NCBI GenBank assembly: GCA_006384855.1
Contig: VCJN01000163.1
Location: 16,684 to 80,683 of the forward strand
Source of the DNA: Tetraselmis striata
Lineage: Eukaryota; Chlorophyta; Chlorodendrophyceae; Chlorodendrales; Chlorodendraceae
Direction: 5' to 3'
Length of the DNA: 64,000 nucleotides
How positions within the stretch are numbered: position 1 is the stretch's first letter; the number at the start of each line of letters is the position of its first letter. This document shows, one piece after another, positions 22,812 through 43,351 of this stretch. A program made the position numbers and the translations under genes. The notes under the pieces are model-generated. The model was given only the letters and a program-made list of their open reading frames with translations. It was not told the DNA's origin and searched no databases.

Positions 22812-25800
22812 GAGAGAGAGGGACGAGGGGGGGGGGGGGGGGGGCTGAAACCCAGATCTGTGCCACGCCCCTGTGCCCAACACGACTGCTACAGCGCCAA
22901 GTTGGGGCCTAACCTTGGCGTCACTGTCGCCTGCCTGCTTGAGGTTGGCGCGGTAGCCGGCGATGCGGTCCCACAGCGTGGTGGTCAGCCCCTCGGAGGG
23001 CGGCCGGCTCCAGCGCTCCTTGAACTGGGCGCGCAGGTCGGCATCCTCCTTGGCCTCCGTGCGCAGCAGCTCCTCTGCCGAGGCGAGCGCCTTCTCCGCC
23101 TGCCCGCGGCACTCGGAGATCTGCACGCTGATGTCGCGCAGGTGGCCGAGGCTGCCGTTGTGGCGGCCCAGCTCCTCCAGGTCGGAGCGCAGCGCATCGG
23201 GCAGCCCCGCCGCCGAGCCGGTGTCCAGCGCCACCAGCAGGTCGGGCAGCTCCCACTGGCGCAGCCGCACGCGCGCGTCGTCGCTGCTGCCGTCCAGCCG
23301 GTCCAGCAGCTCGCGGCAGGTGGAGTCCACCATGTCGGTGTAGCGGCTGAGCACCTTGGCGCTGGTGTCGGGCACCACGCTGGTGAACACCTCGCTGGGC
23401 GCCTTGTCCGTGAGAAAGGCCGGCACGCTCGCCCTCACCAGCTGTGCGCCCACGATCGCCGGCAGCGCGTCCGCCGCGGGCAGCCTCTCAAGGTACACCG
23501 TGTTGTTCTCCTTGTCGTACTTGGCCAGGCTGGACATGCACTCGCGCTCCAGCAGCTTGAGGTTGTCCGCCATGTCCTGGTGCACCATGCGCGAGTGCTT
23601 CTTTGCGTCCTCGATGATAAGCAACGCCTGCAATGCCGAGGGGCGGAGGGCAAAAGGAGAAACGAGGAAGGGAGGGGGGAAGAGGAAGGGGGGGGGGGGG
23701 GGGGAGGGGGGGGGGGGTTCAGCTAGCCATAGCTTACTCTGCATGCCCAACATGTACCTGCCCCCAGGAGCGCCTTGGTCCGTCCCAGGGCAGCATGTAG
23801 TTGCCCCCAGCTCCCTGGGTGATATTCTAGATGGGCGGCAGGAGCGGGGGCACCAAGGGAGGCCCCCACCTTGCGCATGTACACAATGGCGGGTCCGATC
23901 TCCGCCTTCTCGTAGTGCCCCAGCCCCTGCCTGTAGCAGGCCTGCACATCGTAGTACTGGCTCTTGGCGAGCGCGTGGTTGCACCAGCTCTTGTCAAAGT
24001 GCGCAGCGAGCATCGCGTTGGACGTCAGCGTGCGATACACCTCCTCGTACAGGATGGCCGTCTGCTTGCCCAGCTTGGCCACCACGGCCGAGGTCTTGCC
24101 GTCCGCCACCGCCTGCGGGCGCAGTGGAACCCGCCGTCTCAGCGCCCCCCCCCCCCCCCCCCCTCCTCCTCCTCCCCTCTTCCGAACTAGTACAACCCCA
24201 TACAGCGTTTATGCTATGAAGGCACAGGTGCTGTGGGGGGCCCAACTCGCCTTCTCGTAGAAGATCTCCTGCGCCTGCGAGAGCATGAGCTTCTCCAGCA
24301 TGGTGATGCACTCCGGGCTGATGTCCACCGGCCGCGGCGTGTCAGTCTTCATCGCCACATGGTCCTGCGCGAGCAAGACGGGTTAAGGGGTGGGTCAGGA
24401 GGGAATAGCGCAGCACTAGCAGCCCTCAGCACCCCGTACTTGGGATGCGGAGGGAATTGGAGGGTCACCCAACAGCCCCCTTTCCGCCCATGCCTGGGGC
24501 ACGCTTCCCACCTCACCGTGTTCCGACATGTGGCACACAGCAAATGTGATACTCGCCCTGCTGTCTCACGCTAGCGATCGTTAGGTACATCTGTACGGTG
24601 CCCTCGCTATACCACCTATTCTCGAGGCAGGCATCAGCCCTGGCATGGCCTATCTGTACAGCGCATTCTGCATGGAGCATGAGCCCCCATGAGCCCCCCT
24701 CCCCCCCCCCCCCAATGTCAAAGTCTACCCCCACTTCCATTCCTCCAAAGTGGTGGTGGTTATGGTGTATTTTTCAGAGAGGAGGGAGACGGGAGTACCT
24801 TGAGAAACGTCAGCGCGCCGGCCGACTCCTGGAAGAACTTGCACGCGTCCTTCACACCCTGTCAGCGAGGATCGCGCCAGCTCAGCCCACAGTCCCCTCC
24901 CCCCCCCCCCCCCCCGCCGGCGCCGCCACCCCTCAGCCTGCCATTGCCCTTTTCTTCCCTGCCTAGCATCAACACCCGCATACGGTAACCGTTGCACAGA
25001 CACGCATGCCTGTTGTGGTGCAACAGGCATGGGTAGGCGCGGACTGCCTGCCTGCGACCTCCGCCCCACCTGCGAGTCCGAGCGGTCGGCGGCGATGGCA
25101 ATCTGACTGAGCGTGGCGGCGATGTTGAACAGCACCGCAGCCTTTTCGAAGTTTATGTTGACCTGCGCCGTCTTCTTGGTGGGCTTGAAGGCGTCGTACC
25201 AGGTGAAGTTCACGTTGACGTGCTCCTTGTCCTTGCTCACCGGGAAGCGCGTCTCGATGGCGCACAGCGCCTTGTAGTACCTGCGCCCGGCGCATGCAGG
25301 CACCAGCTACGTGAGGCGAGAGAAGCGCGAGCAGGCCAAGGATCTGCAGTTGCTAGGCGCCCGGGCCGGTGGTTGCAGCGCCAGCCATGCAGTGGAAAGG
25401 GAGGAGGAGGGGGGGGGGGCGGGGGGGCGGGGGCGATGGCCAGCTTCCGTGCCGTGGAGCCAGAAAGGCGCCAAGTTGCCCCGCTACAAGAAAGGCGACG
25501 CAAGCCGGTAGAAGTATTCGACATGCACTTGCAGTCAGAGTGTGAGCGCGCTGGATTTGGGGGGAAGAGGGGGGTCGCGCTCCGCGAGAAAACGGAACGG
25601 GGGGGGGGGGGGGGGGGGGGGTGGGGCGGGATGTCGCGCTCACTTGACGAGGGTGTCGCGCAGGCTCTCGGGCGACCCGCCCTGCACGACGACGGCGCGG
25701 CGCCAGCCGGCGACGGCATCCAGGTCGTCAGCGCACTCCTCAGCGTCGTGCGGGCTGTAGTTGGCCTGCACGAAGGCGCGTAGCGGCCCCTTGAGGTCCG

Positions 25801-25873
25801 TCTCCTCGCCGCGCTTGCAGTGCACCGCCAGCATCACCGTGTGCGGAGTCGCGCCCATGCCGCCTGCGCCCAT
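21095..25873 (-). CDS. ALIX: ALIX/BRO1-domain ESCRT-associated protein (10 exons, ~854 aa)
   Basis: Exons 25873-25644, 25280-25070, 24858-24799, 24364-24251, 24112-23870, 23627-22914, 22688-22353, 22050-21947, 21821-21656 and 21481-21095 join with consistent phases. Residues 1 to about 370 form a BRO1 domain: YYKALCAIETRFP, FTWYDAF, NFEKAAVLFNIAATLSQ, GVKDACKFFQESAGAL, EKLMLSQAQEIFYEKA and ARSQYYDVQ-like helices. The next ~350 residues are long helices typical of the ALIX V domain (ELPDLLVAL, RDISVQISECRGQAEKAL, DDILPKLM). The last ~125 residues are Pro/Gln/Tyr-rich (YYGQPQQQPYHNPY). ALIX links ESCRT-III to cargo on endosomes and acts in membrane scission and plant vacuolar sorting. Length matches Arabidopsis and human ALIX (846 and 868 aa). 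The intron after exon 4 starts with GC (AAG|GCGAGT), not GT. Confidence 0.93.
22762..22804. repeat. (GA)n microsatellite in an ALIX intron
   Basis: About 21 GA units, followed at 22828-22844 by a G run (C on the sense strand). Both lie in the intron between exons 6 and 7. Confidence 0.95.
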
Positions 25874-26852
25874 CGTGCTGCTGCGCTCGGGGTGTCAGTC
25901 GGCAGCGGGGGTAAGCTGAGGACGGGAGGTTGGACGGGATTTGGAGACAGAGCCGGCGGGCGGGTCGGCGCAGCAGGGTGGCAGTCGAGGCAGTGCGCGA
26001 CGATGTCGTCGGTGCTGAGCGAGAGCGTGTGATCTGTCGCGCGCGGACTGGTGCGGGGCGGCACTTGTTGTTGTCAGTATTTTCAGCGCCACGTGCTGCC
26101 GGGGGAGAAGCTGCATGTGATCGCGGTGCGAGTCACGGAGTGTGATACGGCGGATGATATGCTGGTCGCTACTGGTTCATAACAATTCAGTGAGATATAT
26201 CTCGTATGAGGGCGGTCAGTCGCCATTTGGTTACACTTCTGGTTGTATTATAGCGACTATCACGTACCTGCACTTGTACCTCGGCGGATGATAGTTGCAG
26301 CATCGTACATCAGGGCACCGACTTGTTAGAGAAATTTTAGCTGATGACATTCGCGCTAGTAGTTTGTTTGACACGGATTGGCGTCTTTACAGTACACTTC
26401 AATTATAAGTAATGATGAATAAGATACTTCATACATACTAGTGATTACATGTGCTAGAGACGCAACATCCAAGAAATCTGTACAGACATCTAGAAGTTTA
26501 GGGAAACCCTAAACCCATACATACTAATCCTTACTCAGAACGAAACACAAATTTATAATCCGGACATATTTCGCCATATTCATTTCATCTCATCGCCAGG
26601 CCTGGCCAGCACTACTGCGAGCCGCTACCGGGCCGACACTTTGTCGACGACCGCCGCTTTTCCTGTAACCAAACCCTTCACAGCCGCACCAACCCGGCAA
26701 CGACGGCATCGCACACAGCCAGGAGCACCTCCGTATGTGACTACTTGTAACACCCGCTGGTTGCCCCTCTCGCTGCCCCCGGGCATGATAGACATAGCAC
26801 CCTCAGCGCGCAGCCGAAGTTCAGCCAGTACCTCAGGGGGCTAGTGGGAAGG
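25874..26852. other. divergent promoter region between ALIX and AFG2
   Basis: GC-rich next to ALIX and AT-rich from about 26150 to 26580. It contains an inverted pair of telomere-like units at 26496-26514 (GTTTAGGG AAA CCCTAAAC). No gene is recognised. Confidence 0.55.
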
Positions 26853-36150
<9,298 letters not shown>

Positions 36151-36190
36151 ACGGCGACTATCGCCCCCCCCCCCCCCCCCCCACCTCCCC

Positions 36191-38300
36191 TCAAGATGAG
36201 CTGGGGCCCGGCCCTAGCACCGGAATGCTTTGCTCCGCGGGATGGGGCTTGCCCCAACTCGCAATACTCGAATGGGCCGACGCCCAGACGGGTAGGGCGG
36301 ACCTCTCGTGGTCATTGCCGAGTATTTTGATTGCAGTGCGTGTTATAGACCGGTGATCTAGCAGTGTTGGAAATTCCGTCACTGGCCTCCAATAAGTCGT
36401 GCGGAATGCTTCGGCAGTCTGCTTATTCATGGCTATAACGCAGCGTCGCCTACCCAGGCCTTGCCGTTGCTGAGGCCGTTGCCGTTGCCGTTGGTGTTGC
36501 GGGGCGGCCTGACGGGCGCACTGTAACGCCCCGCTGCGGGTTGTCATGGGAGCCGGGTGTTGCTCGCAGATCGAAAGGGGGCCTGGTAACTTCCCAGAAA
36601 AGAGCATCAGCTCTCCCGAGCCCCCCTCAATCGCCCTTAGCATTGCCTCCCTCGCGTCCACCTCTTTCTGGCGCTGCACCACCTGCTGCCGTCCCCTGGT
36701 CACATACTGATGGACTGCAGCGGAGGAGCATCCTGGAGCGTTGCCGGCCAGCGCCTGGCCAGCGCCCTCCAGCTGCGTTACCAGGTCCTCCGCCTCCTCA
36801 AAGCGGCTAGCCACCAGCGCCTGCATGGCACGCTCCCCCGAGGTCCACCAGCCGCCAGCCGCACCGCGCTTGGCGCAGCCAACGCGCCACTCTCGATGGC
36901 ATCGGTCTTGCCCAGGGGGGCCAGCAGCTCTGCAGCCGTATGTGGGGAAGTCGGTGTTGCTCAGGTTGCCCTTCGCTTTCTCTGACAGCTCCTCCACCGT
37001 AATGCCTGCAGCTTGCGCTTTCTCGGGAGGTCAGCACCGCCCGGAAGATGTCGCTTGGCTCGGTGGTCTTCTCCGCGCCGAGCCAGGCGTCCTCTGGGTT
37101 CATGTTTCTGGGTGGATGAGCGATGGAAAAGCTGTCGCAGAGGGCCATCGCCACTTGCGTCTCGTGCGGGGGGCAAGTCGGATGTGTCTTCCAGCAGCCC
37201 CTGCATGTCTATCGCCGCGTTGGATCACCATCTTCGTCCCCCGCAGGAACCTTGCAAACTCCGAGAGCAAGGCAGGCGGCCTCCAGCTGAGCAGCGCTGG
37301 CAAAGGAGTCATGTGGTATGCGGGTGGGGTCATGAAAGCCCCTCCCACGATCCGCGAGCAGGCGGTGGTAGTAGTTGAGGAGGACCACCGCGGTCACCCT
37401 CTGCGCGGCATAGATGGTCTGCTTGATGTTGACCGTGTTGGCCATGATGATCCCTGAGGCGCGATTGCCCAATTTTGAAGCCGAGGCATTCCATGGATGT
37501 GACATTGTCGTCAGCGCCAACGCCAGGGACGAAGGGCTTGCTCTGTCTGGTGCATGTGCCCAATGGGCATGAGCTCTGGCTTGGGCGGGTCGGGCTTGAC
37601 TCGCACTGCCTCTCGGTTGAAAGGGGGGTTGGGCTTGCAGGACTCCATGGCGCAGTTGACCAAGTAGTTGACCAAACTTGAAACATGCTCGTCTGCTGCT
37701 CTCCTCCGCCTAGACTGGATTGTTCCGAAGGCATGCTATCTCTCACCTCTATCGGAAACACATCGTGCAATTACAGCTCAAGTTACCGGCATGCCTCCCG
37801 AGTGTGTCGCCCAGCCCCTCCTCCTTCCCGCAGCCCTGGCTGGGCTGCCCCTCAATCCTTCTATCGACGACATCGCGGCTTGTCTCCGGCTCCACGCACT
37901 CTCAGCTTAGAGCTTCAGGTGGCCGCGGTTATTTGTCCGCGAGGTGCAGCTTCGACCCGCTGCTCGGATAGTAATTCACCAGGCAGTGTGCTCTGGCCGG
38001 CTCCAGCGTTTCCGGATGATGAACATGGTCACGTGCTTGCCCTTGGCCTGCCGGGCTCTGGCCGCGCCAACAGTGATGCAGCCAGTGCGGCGATGAATCT
38101 CCTCCTCATATGAAAGGGTCACGCGCGGGCCCTGCAGCTTCCTGAAATCCACCTCGGGGGCATGCTGCGTGCTCCGTCTCCTCCTGGCTGAGGCCATCGA
38201 CACCCGGCATCAGCTCAGGCTCCAAGATAGGTTTTCCGCCACGATGTGCAGAAGTTCTCTCAGCGTCAGTGCCTGCAACCCACACCAAGAGGAAGGCGAT
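36191..38300 (-). pseudogene. unrecognised minus-strand coding remnants
   Basis: Several minus-strand fragments look like protein, not GC noise: FEEAEDLVTQLEGAGQAL and EVDAREAMLRAIEGG (36600-36800), GITVEELSEKAKGNLSNTD (36945-37010), NPEDAWLGAEKTTEPSDIF (37055-37110), RVTAVVLLNYYHRLLADRG (37350-37410), EFARFLRGTKMVIQRGD and EVDFRKLQGPRVTLSYEEE (38115-38165). They sit in different frames with no clear splice logic, so this is either a badly decayed gene or a multi-exon gene I cannot assemble. No family is recognised; the first pieces look coiled-coil-like. Confidence 0.35.
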
Positions 38301-38959
38301 GATACAAGGCTACGCCATAGCAGCTATTTACCATGTGCGATGTACCAATGGTGCTCTGTTCGGCGATTTCCCAATTGTTGCTTTATAGGCATGACATCCC
38401 CGCGGCTACCAGGAGTCTGAGAGCGGTGTCACCGACCTACTCACACTCAATCTATAGACGCGGAATTAAAAACAAGCGGTATAGTGATAAGTTGCTATGC
38501 ACCTCCTCATATCCAAACACGTCCATCAAGCTGCCTCGCTCTAAGCTCCTGGGTGAGCTGAAGGTGGGCGTAAATGGTATATGCCGTCATTAAGAGAGAA
38601 CCAGAGAAATCCTTCCCTGTGTCATTGTTTGCTGCAGTTGGCTGCAGCAATCCCGCCGCCTTGCGGAATACACTTGTTAATGAATCTCTTCAAAGGGGGC
38701 ACTTGCGGCATGATACAGCTCCGATGTATACGTAGCCATGAGGCCCCTCCATTCTCGGGTGCCGTCTCCTTTCTCAGTGATCAGAAAAATCGTGTGTCCG
38801 GCCTCTCCGTGACGGCAGTACTGAGCTCGTAATAACAGCTGTCCGTCTGCGGATACAAACCACAGCCTACAGCCTGTGGGAACTGCGGCCTCAGAGCCGC
38901 CATTCCTGCCTATTTAATACGGGCTCGTTCAGCGGCCATTCGCATCACAAAAGGCGCAA

Positions 38960-39240
38960 TTACATCTCCCTGCCAATCTTTGCATTGGGCATTCTCACCC
39001 GGGTGCTGGATTGGATTTTCGTGATGTACTCATCCATCGTGACAAACACCAAGAAATATTCTGACGTCAGGATGCCCTCCAGCATTTCCTCTTTCGCATT
39101 TCCCGTCAGGCGCTCCTCGTCAATCCATATGCGGCGACCATAAGTGGCTACCACTTCCTTGATGACCTGCATCCATAGCCGATGGGAACCGTCTTGACTT
39201 CTCAGGCCTGGATGTGCTGATGATGTACTTTTTTTCGCGA
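38960..39240 (-). pseudogene. broken TIR-domain fragment
   Basis: On the minus strand the frame carries GRRIWIDEERLTGNAKEEML followed by EGILTSEYFLVFVTMDEYI, matching the core of TIR domains (G-x-x-x-W-x-D-x-E-x-L-x-G-x-x-x-x-x-M-x-x-G-I-x-x-S-x-x-x-x-V-F-V-T). A candidate box-1 (KKYIISTSRPEKS, near 39200-39230) lies just upstream in another frame, and a candidate tail (PGENAQCKDW) just downstream in a third. At least two frameshifts are needed, so the copy is broken as given. The tail could instead mark a donor (CGG|GTGAGA). TIR domains are NAD-cleaving or adaptor modules. No partner domain is seen next to it. Confidence 0.5.
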
Positions 39241-39424
39241 TATCTATTCCAACCGCTGCCATAGAAGATAATGCAGCATCGCCGTGCAGCAACAGAATTG
39301 CTATATTGCGCTTGGGTGAGTGCTCAATACCGTTGTGTTTCTTTCTCCATCCGTTGGCGCAATATCGCAGAATGGCGGTCCCATGATTAAACCAACACGT
39401 CACGGTAACAGCATAACACAACAA

Positions 39425-40327
39425 AGAATCCTCATCATGCAGGGTTAAATACGCGCAGGATAATGGACTATGATAAGCACATTGGTGCCGGGCCCTCTCA
39501 ATAAAAGAATGGAGGGTGGCACAGGTTTGATAATAATATTATATTGTGCTCCATTGGCATCGGTGCGAGTAGTACGCACACAACACGGTTTGTGAAAACA
39601 AATAAATCTGTAACTCACATGATGATCGAAGATGAAGGCAGCGAAAAAAACAACAGTGCATGCGGCGGAACTGATTTGGGTTCAAGAGAATAATGTGAAG
39701 GCCAGCAGTTTACTGCACAAAGACCCGCCTTGGTATTGGTGTGGGTATTCAAATTTCCGGGTTGCACTGTACTGCTGGCGTGGTCTGAATCAGCCGGCAT
39801 TAATACCGACCGCAAGTATAGGTAAAGGTGAAACATCGGAGCATGGAAGGGAGGGAGGTGTACGCGCCACCAATAGTGCGAAAGCGCCGACACTTCACGG
39901 GCGGCGGATGAGGAGCCGCGCTATGTTTACTCATATTGGTGCATGTTCCCTACCCTGACCAGTATTACCACCTGGGTCGAGATGTCTAAATAAAATGCAC
40001 GTCGGCGAATGCGCAGCGTCAGTGCTATGATCGGCCGTTGTACATGGGTCGTGCATTGCTTCGTACGTTGGATGACACGCACATACAGCAAAGCAACCGG
40101 TATCTGGTACGGTACATACATAATGTATCGTACGAGGTGACAAGCGGCGCGCGCCGACGCGCGACCATGCGAGAATTCGTGTGAAGTGGCCGGAGAGTGA
40201 TGGGCACCACAGCATGCCGCTGCTGAGCTTCCACATGGGCTCGCCAGGTTACGTGCGTGGCCACCTAGCATCGAAGGCGTCGGTGCGGTTCGTGCGGATG
40301 TGGATGCAACATTAAGTTGGTATCAAG
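39425..40327. other. spacer, nothing recognised
   Basis: Mixed composition. Open frames near 39615-39958 and 39927-40271 carry no recognisable domain. Confidence 0.5.
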
Positions 40328-40747
40328 ATGGTCGCCGAACGATGCCGTCGATACAAACACTCTCTGCACCACCACGATCGGGCTTTGATCCGGCAGTGCC
40401 TGCAAGAAATGCGGGATTGCTTGCCGTCCCAGTTGGAGGACTTTGTGGAGTTCATTGATGGTATTACTTTGGCCGCGGCGGTGTCGGAGCGTGTGCTTGG
40501 CGTCTCCTTCAACCCGTCGTTATACGACCCTCAATTGTTGGCGTCTGACATCGTGGCTGAAATGCTCCACGCGCAAATTAGTCCGGATCTAACCCCTACC
40601 GCCTCGCGTCACGGCGGAGGCGGTGGACCGCGCCAGCATGACCTAGATGTAACTCCCGACCAACAAGCATGGTGGCATCCGCCGGATGGATCTCATCAAA
40701 TACGCACCGTTTGTCGGCTGCCTCTATCCTCCCGAGTATATCAATAG
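40328..40747 (+). CDS. hypothetical ORF, possibly retroelement-derived (139 aa)
   Basis: An intact frame from ATG to TAG with a helical, acidic first half (LIRQCLQEMRDCLPSQLEDF, VEFIDGITLAAAV) and a Gly/Pro-rich second half. The family is not recognised. It lies just before a short repeat-flanked element and a LINE remnant, so it may be a fragment of a mobile element; it could also be chance. Confidence 0.3.
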   Translation: MVAERCRRYKHSLHHHDRALIRQCLQEMRDCLPSQLEDFVEFIDGITLAAAVSERVLGVSFNPSLYDPQLLASDIVAEMLHAQISPDLTPTASRHGGGGGPRQHDLDVTPDQQAWWHPPDGSHQIRTVCRLPLSSRVYQ

Positions 40748-40810
40748 GGAGTCCTTCACCGGCACCCGCCATCATACCGGACTTGATTCCTCAACTCCGC
40801 ACTGGGCCAA

Positions 40811-41179
40811 TGTGACAATTATACGAGTACGATATACTACGAGTTAGTACCTGTGTGTACTAGTACAATGTGTACCTGAGACTACGAGTATATGTACTGT
40901 ATAATGCTGCCGTGTGGTAAGCGTTGTGAAGCGTTGTGCTTCGGAGCCGGATTGATACCGCCTCAATTGTTACAAGGCGCCAGCATCCTGATGTAAGGTT
41001 CACCAGTTCGAACCCCGCTGATGTCGAGAATTGAATTCTCGCAGGGGGGGGCGGAATGTAGTGTGACAATTATACGAGTACGATATACTACGAGTTAGTA
41101 CCTGTGTGTACTAGTACAATGTGTACCTGGGACTACGAGTATATGTACTGTATAATGCTGCCGTGTGGTAAGCGTTGTG
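40811..41179. mobile_element. small LTR-element-like unit (118-bp direct repeats, TRIM-like)
   Basis: Segments 40811-40928 and 41062-41179 are 118 bases long and differ at about one position. Both start TGTGACAATTATACGAG and end GGTAAGCGTTGTG. The 133-base interior contains AGTTCGAACCCCGC, like a tRNA T-arm/B-box, and a purine-rich tract (GCAGGGGGGGGCGGAA) just before the second repeat, where an LTR element would have its polypurine tract. No coding capacity. A possible CAATG duplication flanks it (40808-40812 and around 41186-41190) but needs a shifted boundary. The alternative is a tandem tRNA-derived SINE. Confidence 0.5.
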
Positions 41180-41499
41180 TTAAACAATGATAGTATTCTG
41201 AAAACACTGTAGCCTCTCGCCTTTGCACCACCACTGCACACCCACCTTTGTTTGTCCCTGCGGTCTCTATCCTGTTGAGACTGTCGCACCAAGGCATCTT
41301 TTAAGCTTCTACAACCGCCTACCGCATGCATCTACTTGATATGTCGAGGTCATCTTGCCGAGGCATGCAGAGCTGCACGCAGCGTGGCAGCGCGTGCATA
41401 ACATCACCGACACTTTCAAGGGCGGCAGGGACGCGCGCGTGATGGCGCGGTTTCTTTGAAGCGCATCGGGCTCCCAGTACCGGCACCGCTCCGGCTACC

Positions 41500-42925
41500 T
41501 TGAGCACGATGTCGCACAGAACTTTTCAGCGACCCCCTCAACAAGTCGATCTACACCTCCCAGTATCATAGTTTGTACCCCGAAGATGTAGTTTTTAGGC
41601 GCTAGACCCCCCAACGACCTGTACTTGTGGGCTGAAACGTCCTTCGCCAACCTCGAATACGATGACAATGAAGTGTATGCTGAAAGCGGTGCAACACGCT
41701 CTCCGTAGCGTGCACGCTCAGTGGCACGAGTCTACCGCCACGGTGCTCATCCTCCCCGAGTGGATAGACGCATCCTAGAAGCCCATCTCCTCAACCACCC
41801 CTACAGTCATGCAGAAATTATGCGAGCTCCCCGCGGACCTCACCAAATTTCGGTCCCCAGACCAACGAACCGAGACAGCCCCGAATAAGGACCTCGGCAC
41901 CAAATGGCCAGTGGGAGTGTACTTGGTGGCTTCCGCCCCCCCTACCTCGCAAACGTCAAGGCAGCGGAAGCTTCGACCAAGATGTCGGCTGCCCTCAGGG
42001 TCTTGTACCCCGGCCGCACACCGCACTCCGCACTTCCACCTTAACACCACCCAACGACCAATAGGCTCGGACGCAGCGAGAGCAGCAACAACATGCTCCC
42101 GTCTTCCGAGACCGCCTCGCGACTGGCGGATACCACCCGCCGCACAGGGACTCCGCCCGCTGACGTCACCAATCCCATCCACACGACCTTTGGAACGACG
42201 GCACGACCCGAAACGCTATACATACACCGACGGCTCTCGCATCCACCGCGGCGGAACGGTGGGAATCGGCGCCGGGGTCTACACGCCGGGCAATAAACCC
42301 ATCGCAGTGGGAGTGGACGCAGACAATATTCGCCGCAGAGCCGAACTGGCCGCCATATCGGCGACGCTCGAGTCTGGCCTTCCGAAGCACATCCTCTCAG
42401 ATAGCGCACTCTCCCTTCACCTAGTAGAGCGCAGCGCATGATGTACCGGCCGGTCACCGAAAAGATCGGAAGCAATCTTGGTTTTGCACTTTGTCTTTAA
42501 GGAGGACAAAATGAGGGTTGTTGCGTACATTGTTGATGGTGCACTAACTTGGTGCATATGACGTAGGGCTCACGAAATATTACTCGAACATATAGCACGC
42601 CAACTCCGACACCGAGCGGATATGGGACTCCGAACCATCCTCCCGAAAGTCAAAGCCCATATTGGGGCAACGAACAAGCCGACACCACCGCCGGCGAAGT
42701 AGCCAACCGTGCAATCCCACCTGGCACTATCGTAACCGTAGGCGCAACTCCCGAGCCAACCGATGACGTGTGGCTGAACCCACGCCAAGGCGCGCCCACC
42801 ACCACTCACACCCCCCACAACTTGAAAGCCGCCCTTCGGAAACACGCCAACGCTACAGTAGGCTGCGACGCCTCCGACGAAACCCTACACTCCCACCTCA
42901 TAGACCTCAAAAACCAATTAATAAA
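41500..42925 (+). mobile_element. LINE-type retrotransposon remnant with RNase H domain
   Basis: The frame 41809-42441 ends in an RNase H domain: YTDGS with the first catalytic Asp (near 42222), GIGAGVY, RAELAAI with the catalytic Glu, and SDSALSLHL with the second Asp. The C-terminal part resumes at about 42565 (HEILLEHIARQLRHRA, KVKAHIG) and after a frameshift GNEQADTTAGEVANRAIP, the usual end of LINE RNase H. Upstream, 41520-41800 carries broken pieces such as TATVLILPEWIDA, of the kind found between RT and RNase H in algal LINEs. No RT core is visible. Stops and shifts show decay. It ends against telomere-like repeats. Confidence 0.7.
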
Positions 42926-42953
42926 ACCCTAAAACCCTTAAAACCCCTAAACC
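42923..42953. repeat. telomere-like CCCTAAAA tract
   Basis: AAAACCCTAAAACCCTTAAA and the following ACCCCTAAACC are degenerate units of the CCCTAAA/CCCTAAAA type used as algal and plant telomeres. It follows the last LINE codons directly. Confidence 0.6.
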
Positions 42954-42961
42954 ACCTCATA

Positions 42962-42981
42962 GTTGCTCTTATAAGAGCAAC
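42962..42981. other. perfect 20-bp palindrome
   Basis: GTTGCTCTTATAAGAGCAAC is its own reverse complement, and a further GAAGAGCAAC follows at about 42996. It could form the 3' stem-loop of the adjacent LINE remnant. Confidence 0.6.
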
Positions 42982-43351
42982 TCGGCTTGGGCAGTGAAGA
43001 GCAACAAGTCAGCATGTTGTAAATCAATTTCAATTTCAATTTGAGCACGATGTCTCGACTCGCTTGCGCTCCCGTTCACATCTCGCGAACGTATCAATCA
43101 TGTTGCTCAGCCAGCTCGACTATATGTCGTGCATGTGGACTATGATAACGGTGCCCACTCCTCGCACCGCCATGACGATGGGCAAGATCTTAGCGAGGTG
43201 GCGGCGGAGTTCTTCCCGCTTTCGAGCCCTCGCTACTTGGCAAATGCCGCTATTGGGTGAAAGAGTGTCTTACCTTCCACAACCGACGGTCATATGCAAG
43301 TGCGCACATGTATGGCGGCACCCTGAGAGCTTCCCGGCGCATGTAGATGCT

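Noticed and set aside
22746..23726. 326-codon plus-strand frame
   Set aside because: Antisense shadow of ALIX exon 6 plus the GA repeat.
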